In this document: positions 1 to 7,556 of the stretch, piece by piece
Layout: each line of letters starts with the position of its first letter
How positions within the stretch are numbered: position 1 is the first letter of the stretch
From: Hymenobacter glacialis
GTDB taxonomy: Bacteria; Bacteroidota; Bacteroidia; Cytophagales; Hymenobacteraceae
Direction: 5' to 3'
Assembly (NCBI RefSeq): GCF_001816165.1
Contig: NZ_MDZC01000010.1
Span: 91,242 to 155,241 of the forward strand
Length of the DNA stretch: 64,000 nt
Translations under genes and position numbers: made by a program
The notes under the pieces: model-generated
Seen by the model: the letters and a program-made list of their open reading frames with translations, nothing else
Databases searched by the model: none
Told to the model about the DNA's origin: nothing

Positions 1-2720
1 GGTTCGACTCGTTTGGCCTGCCCGCCGAGCAGTACGCCATCCAGACCGGCCAGCACCCGGCTCTGACCACCGACCAGAACATTGAAACCTACATCAAGCA
101 GCTCAGCAGCCTGGGCTTTAGCTACGACTGGAGCCGCGAAATCCGCACCTCCGACGCCAGCTACTACAAGTGGACGCAGTGGATTTTCCTCAAGCTGTTC
201 AACTCTTGGTACAACCTCGACACCAACAAAGCTGAACCGCTGACGGCGCTGACGGCCCGCTTTGCCGAGCGCGGCAGCGAGGGCATTCGCGCGGCTGGCG
301 ACGAGGCCGACCGCCTCAGCTTCTCGGCCGGGCAGTGGCAGCTCTTCAACGAGCACCAGAAGCTAGCGGCGGTGCACTCCTACCGCCTGGCCTACCAGCA
401 GGACACCTACGTGAACTGGTGCCCCGGCCTGGGCACGGTGCTCAGCAACGACGAGGTGAAGGACGGCCTGAGCGAGCGCGGCGGCTACCCCGTTGAACGC
501 CGCCTCATGCCCCAGTGGAACCTGCGCATCACCGCCTACGCCGACCGCCTCCTGCAGGGCCTCGACACCCTGGACTGGCCCGACGCGGTGAAGGAAATGC
601 AGCGCAACTGGATAGGCCGCAGCATCGGGGCCGAAGTAACCTTCCCGGTGCAGGGCTCCGAAACCGCGCAAATCAAGGTGTACACCACGCGGGTAGACAC
701 CATTTACGGCGCCACGTTTCTGGTGCTAGCACCCGAGCACGAGCTGGTGGACCAGCTGACCACGCCGGACCAGCGCGCCGCCGTGGACGAGTACATTGCC
801 GCCACCAAGCGCCGCTCGGAGCGCGACCGCATGGCCGATACCAAAACCGTGTCGGGTGTATTCACGGGCGCCTATGGCCTGAACCCGGTGAACAACGAGC
901 CCGTGCAAATCTGGCTGGCCGACTACGTGCTGGCCGGCTACGGCACCGGCGCCGTGATGGCCGTGCCCAGCGGCGACCAGCGCGACTACCTGTTTGCCAC
1001 GCACTTCGGCCTGCCCATTCCGGCCATTTCCGACGCCCAGCAGAACCTCGACCAGCAGGCCGACCCTACCAAGGAAGGCCGCTACATCAACTCGGGCATC
1101 ATCAACGGCCTCACTTACAAGGAGGCCACGCAGAAGCTCATTGCCTACCTCGAAGAGAAAGGATTGGGCCGCGGCAAGGTAAATTTCCGTTTGCGCGATT
1201 CTATTTTTGGCCGCCAACGCTACTGGGGCGAGCCCATTCCTATTTACTACAAGGACGGCACCGCGTATGGCATTGCCGAAAGCGACCTACCGCTGGTGCT
1301 CCCCGAAATCAACGAGTACAAGCCCACCGAGACCGGCGAGCCACCCCTGGGCCGCGCCCAAAACTGGCTCTACCGCGACCAGTACCCCTACGAGCTGAGC
1401 ACCATGCCCGGCTGGGCGGGCTCGTCGTGGTACTACCTGCGCTACATGGACCCCACCAACGAAGCCCGCTTCGTGAGCGAAGAAGCCGAGCAGTACTGGG
1501 GCAACGTGGACCTCTACATGGGCGGTGCCGAGCACGCCACCGGCCACTTGCTATATGCGCGTTTCTGGTACCTGTTTCTGAAGGATTTGGGCCTCGTCAG
1601 CAGCAACGAGCCGTTTCAGAAACTGATTAATCAGGGGATGATTCTGGGGCGGTCGAATTTCTTGTATTTCCTGAATGTGATATGGAGCACTTCCCTTGGG
1701 GATGAGGATGCTACTAAAGTACCTACACCCCTTATTTACATATCCAAACCATTGCTTGACCGTTTTCTTGCCGGAAAACAAACGAATGAGGATGAAGAAT
1801 TAGTCAAATCAGGTATTAAAACTGCAACCGCATCTTGGAGCAAAAAGCATAACCGAGACTACTATCCTGGCGCCATAAGTTATGAGCATTCGTTTGCTGC
1901 TCACGTAGATGTAAACATTGTTAATGATGATATTCTAGACGTTGAAGCAGCCAGAAAATGGCGTCCCGATTTTGAAGACGCAGTCTTTATTACCGAACCT
2001 AACGGTAAATACGTTTGCGGCACTGAAGTAGAGAAAATGTCGAAGTCAAAGCACAACGTTGTTAATCCCGACGTTCTAATTAGCAAATACGGTGCTGACG
2101 CCCTGCGCCTTTACGAGATGTTCCTCGGTCCGTTGGAGCAGTACAAGCCCTGGAACACCAACGGAATCAGCGGCGTGGGCAGCTTCCTCAAGAAGTTCTG
2201 GCGCCTCTTCCACCCCGAGGACGGCGACCTGGCCGTAACCGACGATACCCCTACGCCCGCCGAGCTGAAAGCCCTGCACAAAGCCATTCAGAAGGCGAAG
2301 GAGGACGTTGAGAAGTTCAGCTTCAATACTTCCGTCAGCCTGTTCATGATTACCGTGAACGAGCTCACGGCCCTCAAATGCCACAAGCGCGCCATTCTGG
2401 AGCCGCTGGTGCTGCTGGTGAGCCCGTTTGCGCCGCACCTGGCCGAGGAGCTGTGGCAGGAGCTGGGCCACAAGGCCGGCAGCGTGAGTAGCGCCCGCTA
2501 CCCGGAGTTCCGCGAGGAATACCTGGTGGAAGACACCGTGACCTACCCGCTGGCCATCAATGGCAAGGTGCGCGACCAAATGCAGTTCGCCGCTGCCGCC
2601 ACCGCTGCCGAGATTGAAACCGCCGTGCTGGCCTCGGATTTCCTGGCCCGGTTCGGCGAAGGGAAGTCGGCCAAAAAGGTAATTGTGGTGCCCGGCCGCA
2701 TGGTAAACGTGGTGGTGTAA
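1..2720 (+). CDS. leuS: Leucyl-tRNA synthetase, 3' part
   Basis: Class I aminoacyl-tRNA synthetase that charges tRNA-Leu in the cytoplasm. The frame is open from base 3, so the start and the HIGH motif lie upstream of the window. The visible part begins with FDSFGLPAEQYAIQTG, carries the editing (CP1) domain with TRVDTIYG (near 690) and GTGAVMAVPSGDQRD (near 940-975), then KMSKS at 2034-2048 and the anticodon-binding C-terminus. Bacteroidota LeuRS has an insertion just before KMSKS, and it is present here (HVDVNIVNDDIL, then KWRPDF). An extra insert of about 60 residues (about 1690-1885) precedes it and is AT-rich: I count 126 G+C in 300 bases at 1681-1980, against about 62% in the flank. A terminator hairpin follows the stop. 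Confidence 0.97.
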   Translation, partial: FDSFGLPAEQYAIQTGQHPALTTDQNIETYIKQLSSLGFSYDWSREIRTSDASYYKWTQWIFLKLFNSWYNLDTNKAEPLTALTARFAERGSEGIRAAGDEADRLSFSAGQWQLFNEHQKLAAVHSYRLAYQQDTYVNWCPGLGTVLSNDEVKDGLSERGGYPVERRLMPQWNLRITAYADRLLQGLDTLDWPDAVKEMQRNWIGRSIGAEVTFPVQGSETAQIKVYTTRVDTIYGATFLVLAPEHELVDQLTTPDQRAAVDEYIAATKRRSERDRMADTKTVSGVFTGAYGLNPVNNEPVQIWLADYVLAGYGTGAVMAVPSGDQRDYLFATHFGLPIPAISDAQQNLDQQADPTKEGRYINSGIINGLTYKEATQKLIAYLEEKGLGRGKVNFRLRDSIFGRQRYWGEPIPIYYKDGTAYGIAESDLPLVLPEINEYKPTETGEPPLGRAQNWLYRDQYPYELSTMPGWAGSSWYYLRYMDPTNEARFVSEEAEQYWGNVDLYMGGAEHATGHLLYARFWYLFLKDLGLVSSNEPFQKLINQGMILGRSNFLYFLNVIWSTSLGDEDATKVPTPLIYISKPLLDRFLAGKQTNEDEELVKSGIKTATASWSKKHNRDYYPGAISYEHSFAAHVDVNIVNDDILDVEAARKWRPDFEDAVFITEPNGKYVCGTEVEKMSKSKHNVVNPDVLISKYGADALRLYEMFLGPLEQYKPWNTNGISGVGSFLKKFWRLFHPEDGDLAVTDDTPTPAELKALHKAIQKAKEDVEKFSFNTSVSLFMITVNELTALKCHKRAILEPLVLLVSPFAPHLAEELWQELGHKAGSVSSARYPEFREEYLVEDTVTYPLAINGKVRDQMQFAAAATAAEIETAVLASDFLARFGEGKSAKKVIVVPGRMVNVVV

Positions 2721-2742
2721 TGACATCTGATTGACTGACACG

Positions 2743-2778
2743 AAAAAGGCCCGCTACGATGGTAGCGGGCCTTTTTTT
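2743..2778 (+). terminator. Rho-independent terminator of leuS
   Basis: A perfect 10 bp GC-rich stem (2748-2757 with 2762-2771, 4 nt loop GATG) is followed by seven T residues, 27 nt after the leuS stop codon. Confidence 0.93.
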
Positions 2779-2796
2779 CACATCTTCCCCAATCCT

Positions 2797-2887
2797 TCTG
2801 TCATGCTGAGCGCAGCGAAGTATCCTATCAAGCCCCAACGATTCGTTCGTCAGTAATAGGATGCTTCGCTGCGCTCAGCATGACAGA
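2797..2887. repeat. Palindromic intergenic repeat, copy R1
   Basis: Arms of 31 bp (2797-2827 and 2857-2887) are inverted repeats with one mismatch around a 29 bp spacer. The core is TGTCATGCTGAGCGCAGCGA. It belongs to the same family as the copies at 5720, 10924, 26736 and 34060. It lies between leuS and the M14 peptidase gene, downstream of the leuS terminator. Confidence 0.9.
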
Positions 2888-3061
2888 ATAAACAAGCGCA
2901 CCGTTGCCTAATCGCACTCCCGAATAGAAAGTACACCATCGCCTCACATTGCTGCCCCAAATGTGAGGCTCACACAGGCAGCGCCCACAACCTCGCGTCG
3001 CTAATGCATCTTTGCTTCGGGCAAGTCGTTTTTGTCCTCGCAATTCTTGTCTTTTTACCCT

Positions 3062-5668
3062 ATGATGCTTCGAAGCCTACTTTCTCATTCTCCTGTCATT
3101 GCGCGGGCTGCTGGCCGTTGCCTGGCGTTGGGGGCACTGCTGGTACTGCCATTCACCGGCTCCGCTCAGAATGCTGCCGCCCAAGGGCCCCTGCTCACGC
3201 CCACGCAGTTTCTGGGCTATAAACTGGGCACGCAGTTCACCACCCACGCCGAGATTTTGCGCTACGTAGACCACGTGGTGGCCCACACGCCCGGCCGCAT
3301 GAAGCTGGTGCCCTACGGCAAAACCTACGAGAACCGCCCCCTGGAAGTGGTGCAGATTGCCAGCGCCGAGACCTTCGGCCGGCTCGATGACGTGCGCCAC
3401 AACAACCTGAAGCTAGCCGGTCTGGAAGCCGGCACCGGGCAGCGCCAGCAGCCAGCCGTGTGCTGGCTGAGCTACAACGTGCACGGCAACGAGGCCGTGA
3501 GCTCCGAAGCCGTGATGCAGGTACTCTACGACCTGGCCAACCCCCAGGACCAGCAGATGCAGGACTGGCTGAAAAACACCGTGGTCATCGTAGACCCCTG
3601 CGTGAACCCCGACGGCCGCGACCGCTACACCAACTGGTACAACCGCGTGCGCAACCGCGGCGTGAACGCCAACCCCGACTCCTGGGAGCACCACGAGCCC
3701 TGGCCCGGCGGCCGCTTCAACCACTATTATTTCGACCTGAACCGCGACTGGGCCTGGCAAACCCAGGTGGAATCCAAAAGTCGCATTGCCCTCTACAACC
3801 AGTGGCTGCCGGCCGTGCACGCCGACTTCCACGAGATGGGGCCGAACAACACCTACTACTTCTCCCCCGCCGCCAAGCCCTACCACGCCGACATCACGCC
3901 CTGGCAACGCAAGTTTCAGGACGTGCTGGGCGAGTACAACAAGGTGGCTTTCGACAAGAACAACTGGCTGTACTTCACCCGCGAGACCTACGACCTGTTT
4001 GCCCCTACCTACGGCGACACCTGGCCGACCTTCAACGGGGCCATTGGCATGACGTATGAGCAGGGCGGCGGCGGCCCGGCCGGCGTGGCCTACGCCCGCC
4101 TCGACGGCGACACCCTGACCCTGGACCAGCGCATTGCCCACCACCACGCCGCCAGCCGCGCCACCATTCAGGCCACCGCCGAACGCCACGACGACCTGCT
4201 GCGCGAGTTTGAAACCTACTTTACCACGGCCCGCACCAGGCCCCAGGGCGAGTACAAGTCCTACGTGCTCTCGGCCGGCAACGACCCCGGCCAGTTGCGC
4301 GCCCTCACGCAGTACCTGGAGCGCAACCAAATCAGCTACGGCTTTGCCGACAAGCGCACCCGCACCAAGGGCTACAACTACATTTCCGGAAAAAACGAAA
4401 CGGTCGAAATCCAGCCCCGCGACGTGGTGGTGAGCATGTACCAGCCCAAGTCGACGCTGGTGAAGGTGCTGTTTGAGCCCCGCCCCCAGCTGGAAGATTC
4501 GCTCACCTACGACATCACGTCCTGGGCCTTGCCCTACGCGTTTGGCATGAAAGCCTACGCCCTCCCCGGCCGTTTAAGCGCTACGGCCCCGGCTCCCACC
4601 ACGGCCATGGTACGCGGTAGCGCCGCCGCCACGGAGCGTCCCTACGCCTACCTGGCCCCCTGGAACACCATTCAGGACATGCGCTTTCTGAGCCGCCTGC
4701 TGCAGCAAAAAGTGAAGGTGCGTTATGCCGAAAAGGAGTTTGAATCGGAAGGCCAGAAATACGCACCCGGCACGCTGGTTATCACGCGCACCGGCAACGA
4801 GGCCATGGGCACGCGCTTCGACCAGCTGGTACGAGCGCAGGCCGATTCGGCCGGCACGGTGGTGACGGCCGTGAAATCTGGCTTTTCCACCACGGGCCGC
4901 GACCTGGGCTCCGGCACGGTGCACTTTGTGCAGCAACCCAAAGTAGCCGTGTTGGCAGGGCCCGGCGTCGACGCCACGGCCTTTGGCGAGGTGTGGCACT
5001 TTTTTGAGCAGCAGCTGGGCTACCCCGTCACGGTGCTGGGCACCGACTACCTCAGTCGTGTCCCTCTGCAGAAATACGACGTGCTGGTGCTGCCCAACGG
5101 CAACTACACCGATATTTACAACGACCGCAGCCTCGAAGGCCTGAAAGCCTGGGTGCGCGGCGGCGGCAAGCTCATTGCCATGGAAGGTGCCTCCCGGTTC
5201 CTGGCCAACAAAAAAGACTTCCTGCTCAAAACCAAAGTCGCTGATTCCGTCGCCATCAAAAAAGATGCAAAGGCCAATCCCTACAAGCTGCTGCGCCGCT
5301 ACGGCGACTCCGACCGTGAGGAAGCCGGCGATGTGGTACAGGGCAGCGTGTACCGCGTGCAGCTCGACAATACCCACCCGCTGGCCTTTGGCTACGGCAG
5401 CACCTATTTCGCCCTGGTGCGCACCCCGCTCAACTACCAGTTTCTAGGCAAGGGCGGCTGGAACGTGGGCGTTATCAAGAAAGACAGCTACTCGGCCGGT
5501 TTCATCGGGGCCAAAGCCCGCAAAGAGCTGACCGATACGTTTGTGGTGGGCACTCAAGAAATGGGCCGCGGCCAGGTGGTATACCTGGGCGATAACCCAC
5601 TGTTCCGGGCCTTCTGGCAAGGCGGCAAAATGCTCTTCGGCAACGCATTATTTTTGGTAGGGCAGTAA
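3062..5668 (+). CDS. Secreted M14-family zinc metallopeptidase
   Basis: Predicted exported zinc carboxypeptidase-like enzyme of about 868 aa. The ATG at 3062 (or 3065) gives a signal peptide (MMLRSLLSHS, a hydrophobic stretch, then TGSAQ); an in-frame TTG at 3032 is less likely. The zinc-binding HxxE is H141/E144 in VHGNEAVSSE, the third ligand is probably H253 or H257 in VHADFHEMGPN, and the likely catalytic Glu is E333 in TYEQGGGGP. The C-terminal third (from KVAVLAGPGVD) looks like a class I glutamine-amidotransferase-like fold, usual in the large Bacteroidota M14 proteins. A possible -7 box CATCTTTG lies at 3007-3014. The gene stands alone, closed by repeat R2. The substrate is unknown; peptide scavenging or cell-wall turnover is inference. 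Confidence 0.9.
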   Translation: MMLRSLLSHSPVIARAAGRCLALGALLVLPFTGSAQNAAAQGPLLTPTQFLGYKLGTQFTTHAEILRYVDHVVAHTPGRMKLVPYGKTYENRPLEVVQIASAETFGRLDDVRHNNLKLAGLEAGTGQRQQPAVCWLSYNVHGNEAVSSEAVMQVLYDLANPQDQQMQDWLKNTVVIVDPCVNPDGRDRYTNWYNRVRNRGVNANPDSWEHHEPWPGGRFNHYYFDLNRDWAWQTQVESKSRIALYNQWLPAVHADFHEMGPNNTYYFSPAAKPYHADITPWQRKFQDVLGEYNKVAFDKNNWLYFTRETYDLFAPTYGDTWPTFNGAIGMTYEQGGGGPAGVAYARLDGDTLTLDQRIAHHHAASRATIQATAERHDDLLREFETYFTTARTRPQGEYKSYVLSAGNDPGQLRALTQYLERNQISYGFADKRTRTKGYNYISGKNETVEIQPRDVVVSMYQPKSTLVKVLFEPRPQLEDSLTYDITSWALPYAFGMKAYALPGRLSATAPAPTTAMVRGSAAATERPYAYLAPWNTIQDMRFLSRLLQQKVKVRYAEKEFESEGQKYAPGTLVITRTGNEAMGTRFDQLVRAQADSAGTVVTAVKSGFSTTGRDLGSGTVHFVQQPKVAVLAGPGVDATAFGEVWHFFEQQLGYPVTVLGTDYLSRVPLQKYDVLVLPNGNYTDIYNDRSLEGLKAWVRGGGKLIAMEGASRFLANKKDFLLKTKVADSVAIKKDAKANPYKLLRRYGDSDREEAGDVVQGSVYRVQLDNTHPLAFGYGSTYFALVRTPLNYQFLGKGGWNVGVIKKDSYSAGFIGAKARKELTDTFVVGTQEMGRGQVVYLGDNPLFRAFWQGGKMLFGNALFLVGQ

Positions 5669-5719
5669 AGCTCAGCGAAGCTGACCACCAGAGGCGCACC
5701 GAAAGCCGACAACAAAAAT

Positions 5720-5810
5720 GGTCATGCTGAGCGCAGCCGAAGCGTTTCTACCGCAATAGTAACTAGATTACTTATGCAGTAGAGATGCTTCGGCTGCGCT
5801 CAGCATGACC
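5720..5810. repeat. Palindromic intergenic repeat, copy R2
   Basis: Perfect 24 bp arms (5720-5743 and 5787-5810) with the core GTCATGCTGAGCGCAGCCGA, followed on the + strand by a run of T. It sits between the convergent ends of the M14 peptidase and the MmcQ/YjbR gene, so it could terminate transcription from both sides. That function is inference. Confidence 0.9.
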
Positions 5811-5819
5811 GTCTTTTTT

Positions 5820-6185
5820 TTATTCTATCCCAGTGCCCTCGCCTATCGCCTCACGGGCTGCTTTGGGCAGCGAGGCCCGCACCAGCGCGTACGAATGGTC
5901 AATCAGCTCGCGGAGCTGGGCCAGCGGAACACCGGTGCCAATGAGCACGGTGTTCCAGTGCTTTTTGCTCATGTGGTAGCCGGGCAGCACGTAGTCGTGG
6001 GCGTCGCGCAGTTCCAGCGCCCGCTCGGGGTCGCACTTGAGGTTGATGCTGCCGAAGGTATCAATATCGGTGAGGGCAAACATTTTGCCGCCCACCTTAA
6101 ACACGAGGACTTCGGGACCGAAAGGGGTTTCCTCGGTCACGCCCGCCTTGGCCAGGCAATAATCGCGGAAATCCTCAATATTCAT
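5820..6185 (-). CDS. MmcQ/YjbR family protein
   Basis: Protein of 121 aa matching the MmcQ/YjbR family, a small CyaY-like fold often called DNA-binding. Visible family marks are the N-terminal EDFRDYCLAK, TPFGPEVLVFKVGGKMFAL, the NLKCDPERALELR block and PGYHMSKKHWNTV. It starts 11 nt downstream of the stop of the 57-aa membrane gene and is probably co-transcribed with it. The cellular role of the family is not established. It converges on the M14 peptidase across repeat R2. Confidence 0.9.
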   Translation of the reverse strand: MNIEDFRDYCLAKAGVTEETPFGPEVLVFKVGGKMFALTDIDTFGSINLKCDPERALELRDAHDYVLPGYHMSKKHWNTVLIGTGVPLAQLRELIDHSYALVRASLPKAAREAIGEGTGIE

Positions 6186-6196
6186 TAAATTCAGCG

Positions 6197-6370
6197 CTAC
6201 ACCACGTAGCGGAAAAACATCACGACCAGGCCCACCAGAAACATCGCCAAGCTGAGCTTATTGATGAAGTGCATGGTCTTCATGTTGAAGTTGTTCTTGC
6301 GGTTGGCGTCCTTGCCGCGGAAGTAATAACCGAGGACCGGACCGAAATTAAAGAGGTTCTTACCGTTCAT
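6197..6370 (-). CDS. Small membrane protein, 57 aa (DUF6728-like)
   Basis: An ATG at 6370 opens 57 codons: MNGKNLFNFGPVLGYYF, a basic stretch RGKDANRKNNFNMKTMH, then one membrane helix (LAMFLVGLVVMFF) and the end RYVV. The pattern of an aromatic N-terminus, a K/R/N-rich centre and one C-terminal helix matches a small protein conserved in Bacteroidota that I recall as DUF6728; that label is from memory. It ends 11 nt before the YjbR-like gene, suggesting a two-gene unit. A TACCTTTC sequence near 6386-6393 on this strand could be its -7 box. The 286 bases between this start and the next gene hold nothing else I can support. Confidence 0.75.
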   Translation of the reverse strand: MNGKNLFNFGPVLGYYFRGKDANRKNNFNMKTMHFINKLSLAMFLVGLVVMFFRYVV

Positions 6371-6656
6371 GGTAGCAGGTATTTGGGTTCAGAAAGGTAA
6401 CAAAAGACGGGGCAGAATGATTGGCTAATGGCCCGATTTATTGCATATTTCTGCAGCTAAATCAAGCCATGCGGTCAGGCCGCAATCCGTTGTGTCTGAG
6501 TCAGGAATGATACGCGAGCCACAGTGAATTGCGCGGCTGTCCGGCGAAGGTAATTGTGAACACGCTACTCTGCCCGGCTACCTGGGGCAGACGTAGCAGG
6601 CATCATTCAAGGACGAAGGCCGCAATTTCGTGCTCATGCTACCTTTAGCAGCTCCC

Positions 6657-7139
6657 ATGCCTTCCCTCCTAGTGAAAAAACTGCTCACCCCATTCATTGG
6701 TATTGCGCTTTGCGGCGCCAGCCTTCAAAGCCGCGCTCAAGCCACCGCCGCCGAAACCGCCGACGTCAAGAAAACCATCACCGCCTTTTTCGAGGGCATG
6801 CGCCAGGGCGACAGCACCGCCGTGCGCCGCACCCTGGCTCCTGGGGCGGTGTTCCACACCATCGGGACCAAAGCCGGCGTCACCAAACTAGCGCCCGAGA
6901 GCCCGCTAGCTTTCCTCAAAGCCGTGGGCACGCCGCACCCTAAAGTCTGGGATGAGCGCATCACCTTCGCCAATATTTTAATCGATGCCAACCTGGCCAG
7001 CGTCTGGACGCCCTACGAGTTCTACCTAGGCGGCACCTTCAGCCACTGCGGCTACAATTCGTTTCAGTTGGTGAAGCTGGCCGACGGCTGGAAAATTGCG
7101 CACGTTATTGACACGCGCCGCAAGGAGAAGTGCCGATAA
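6657..7139 (+). CDS. Exported NTF2/SnoaL-like protein
   Basis: Protein of 160 aa with a signal peptide (MPSLLVKKLLTPFIGIALCG, cleavage near QSRAQA) and an NTF2-like cone fold: ADVKKTITAFFEGMRQGD, FHTIG, WTPYEFYLGGTFSHCGYNSF and LADGWKIAHVIDTR. Known relatives are small secreted or periplasmic proteins of unknown substrate. Longer starts (GTG 6630, ATG 6636) are possible, but a TACCTTTA box at 6640-6647 would place the transcript start near 6653, so I chose ATG 6657. It stands alone, with no clear terminator after it. Confidence 0.8.
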   Translation: MPSLLVKKLLTPFIGIALCGASLQSRAQATAAETADVKKTITAFFEGMRQGDSTAVRRTLAPGAVFHTIGTKAGVTKLAPESPLAFLKAVGTPHPKVWDERITFANILIDANLASVWTPYEFYLGGTFSHCGYNSFQLVKLADGWKIAHVIDTRRKEKCR

Positions 7140-7160
7140 AGCCCTGGCATGCAGCTGTTT

Positions 7161-7541
7161 TTAATTAATTGGCTTAAAATCCAGCCAAACTGGGATTACA
7201 CCAGCCCCTAGAGTTAGAGCCAAAGCAAATACTCCGCGAACCAAGCGTGATTCACCATGAATTTCAGAAGCTTGCCTTACTATTCTTCGGTGTTTTTTAT
7301 CGTAGAATTTTTCTAAGAAATGAAAGATAACTAGGACCGGAATTATCAAAACAAACAGAGTCGCAACGCTACTTATTTGCAAGTCAACACGAACAATCTT
7401 AGTTAGCACAAGTAATACGTCGAATAATAGAAAGCCAAAAAACAAGCTCATCGCAGCAGTAGCTCTTTGCGTGCCATCGGACCATCTGGTTCGATGCGCT
7501 GCGCAATAAAACCAAATAAATAGTGTGTGCAAAAGCTGCAT
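7161..7541 (-). CDS. Hypothetical membrane protein, 126 aa
   Basis: I do not recognise this protein. It has about three hydrophobic segments (AMSLFFGFLLFDVLLVL, VATLFVLIIPVLVIFHFL, VRGVFALALTLGAGVIPVWL) and a basic loop FYDKKHRRIVRQ. It starts 15 nt after the ispG stop on the same strand and could be read through from ispG. Its composition is unusual: 95 G+C in 240 bases at 7261-7500 (about 40%), against about 60% around it. That suggests recent acquisition. Confidence 0.7.
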   Translation of the reverse strand: MQLLHTLFIWFYCAAHRTRWSDGTQRATAAMSLFFGFLLFDVLLVLTKIVRVDLQISSVATLFVLIIPVLVIFHFLEKFYDKKHRRIVRQASEIHGESRLVRGVFALALTLGAGVIPVWLDFKPIN

Positions 7542-7556
7542 GATGTTGTTATGAAC

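Noticed and set aside
5820..6370. Toxin-antitoxin pair
   Set aside because: The two small genes are a single-helix protein and a MmcQ/YjbR protein, with no toxin or antitoxin motif.
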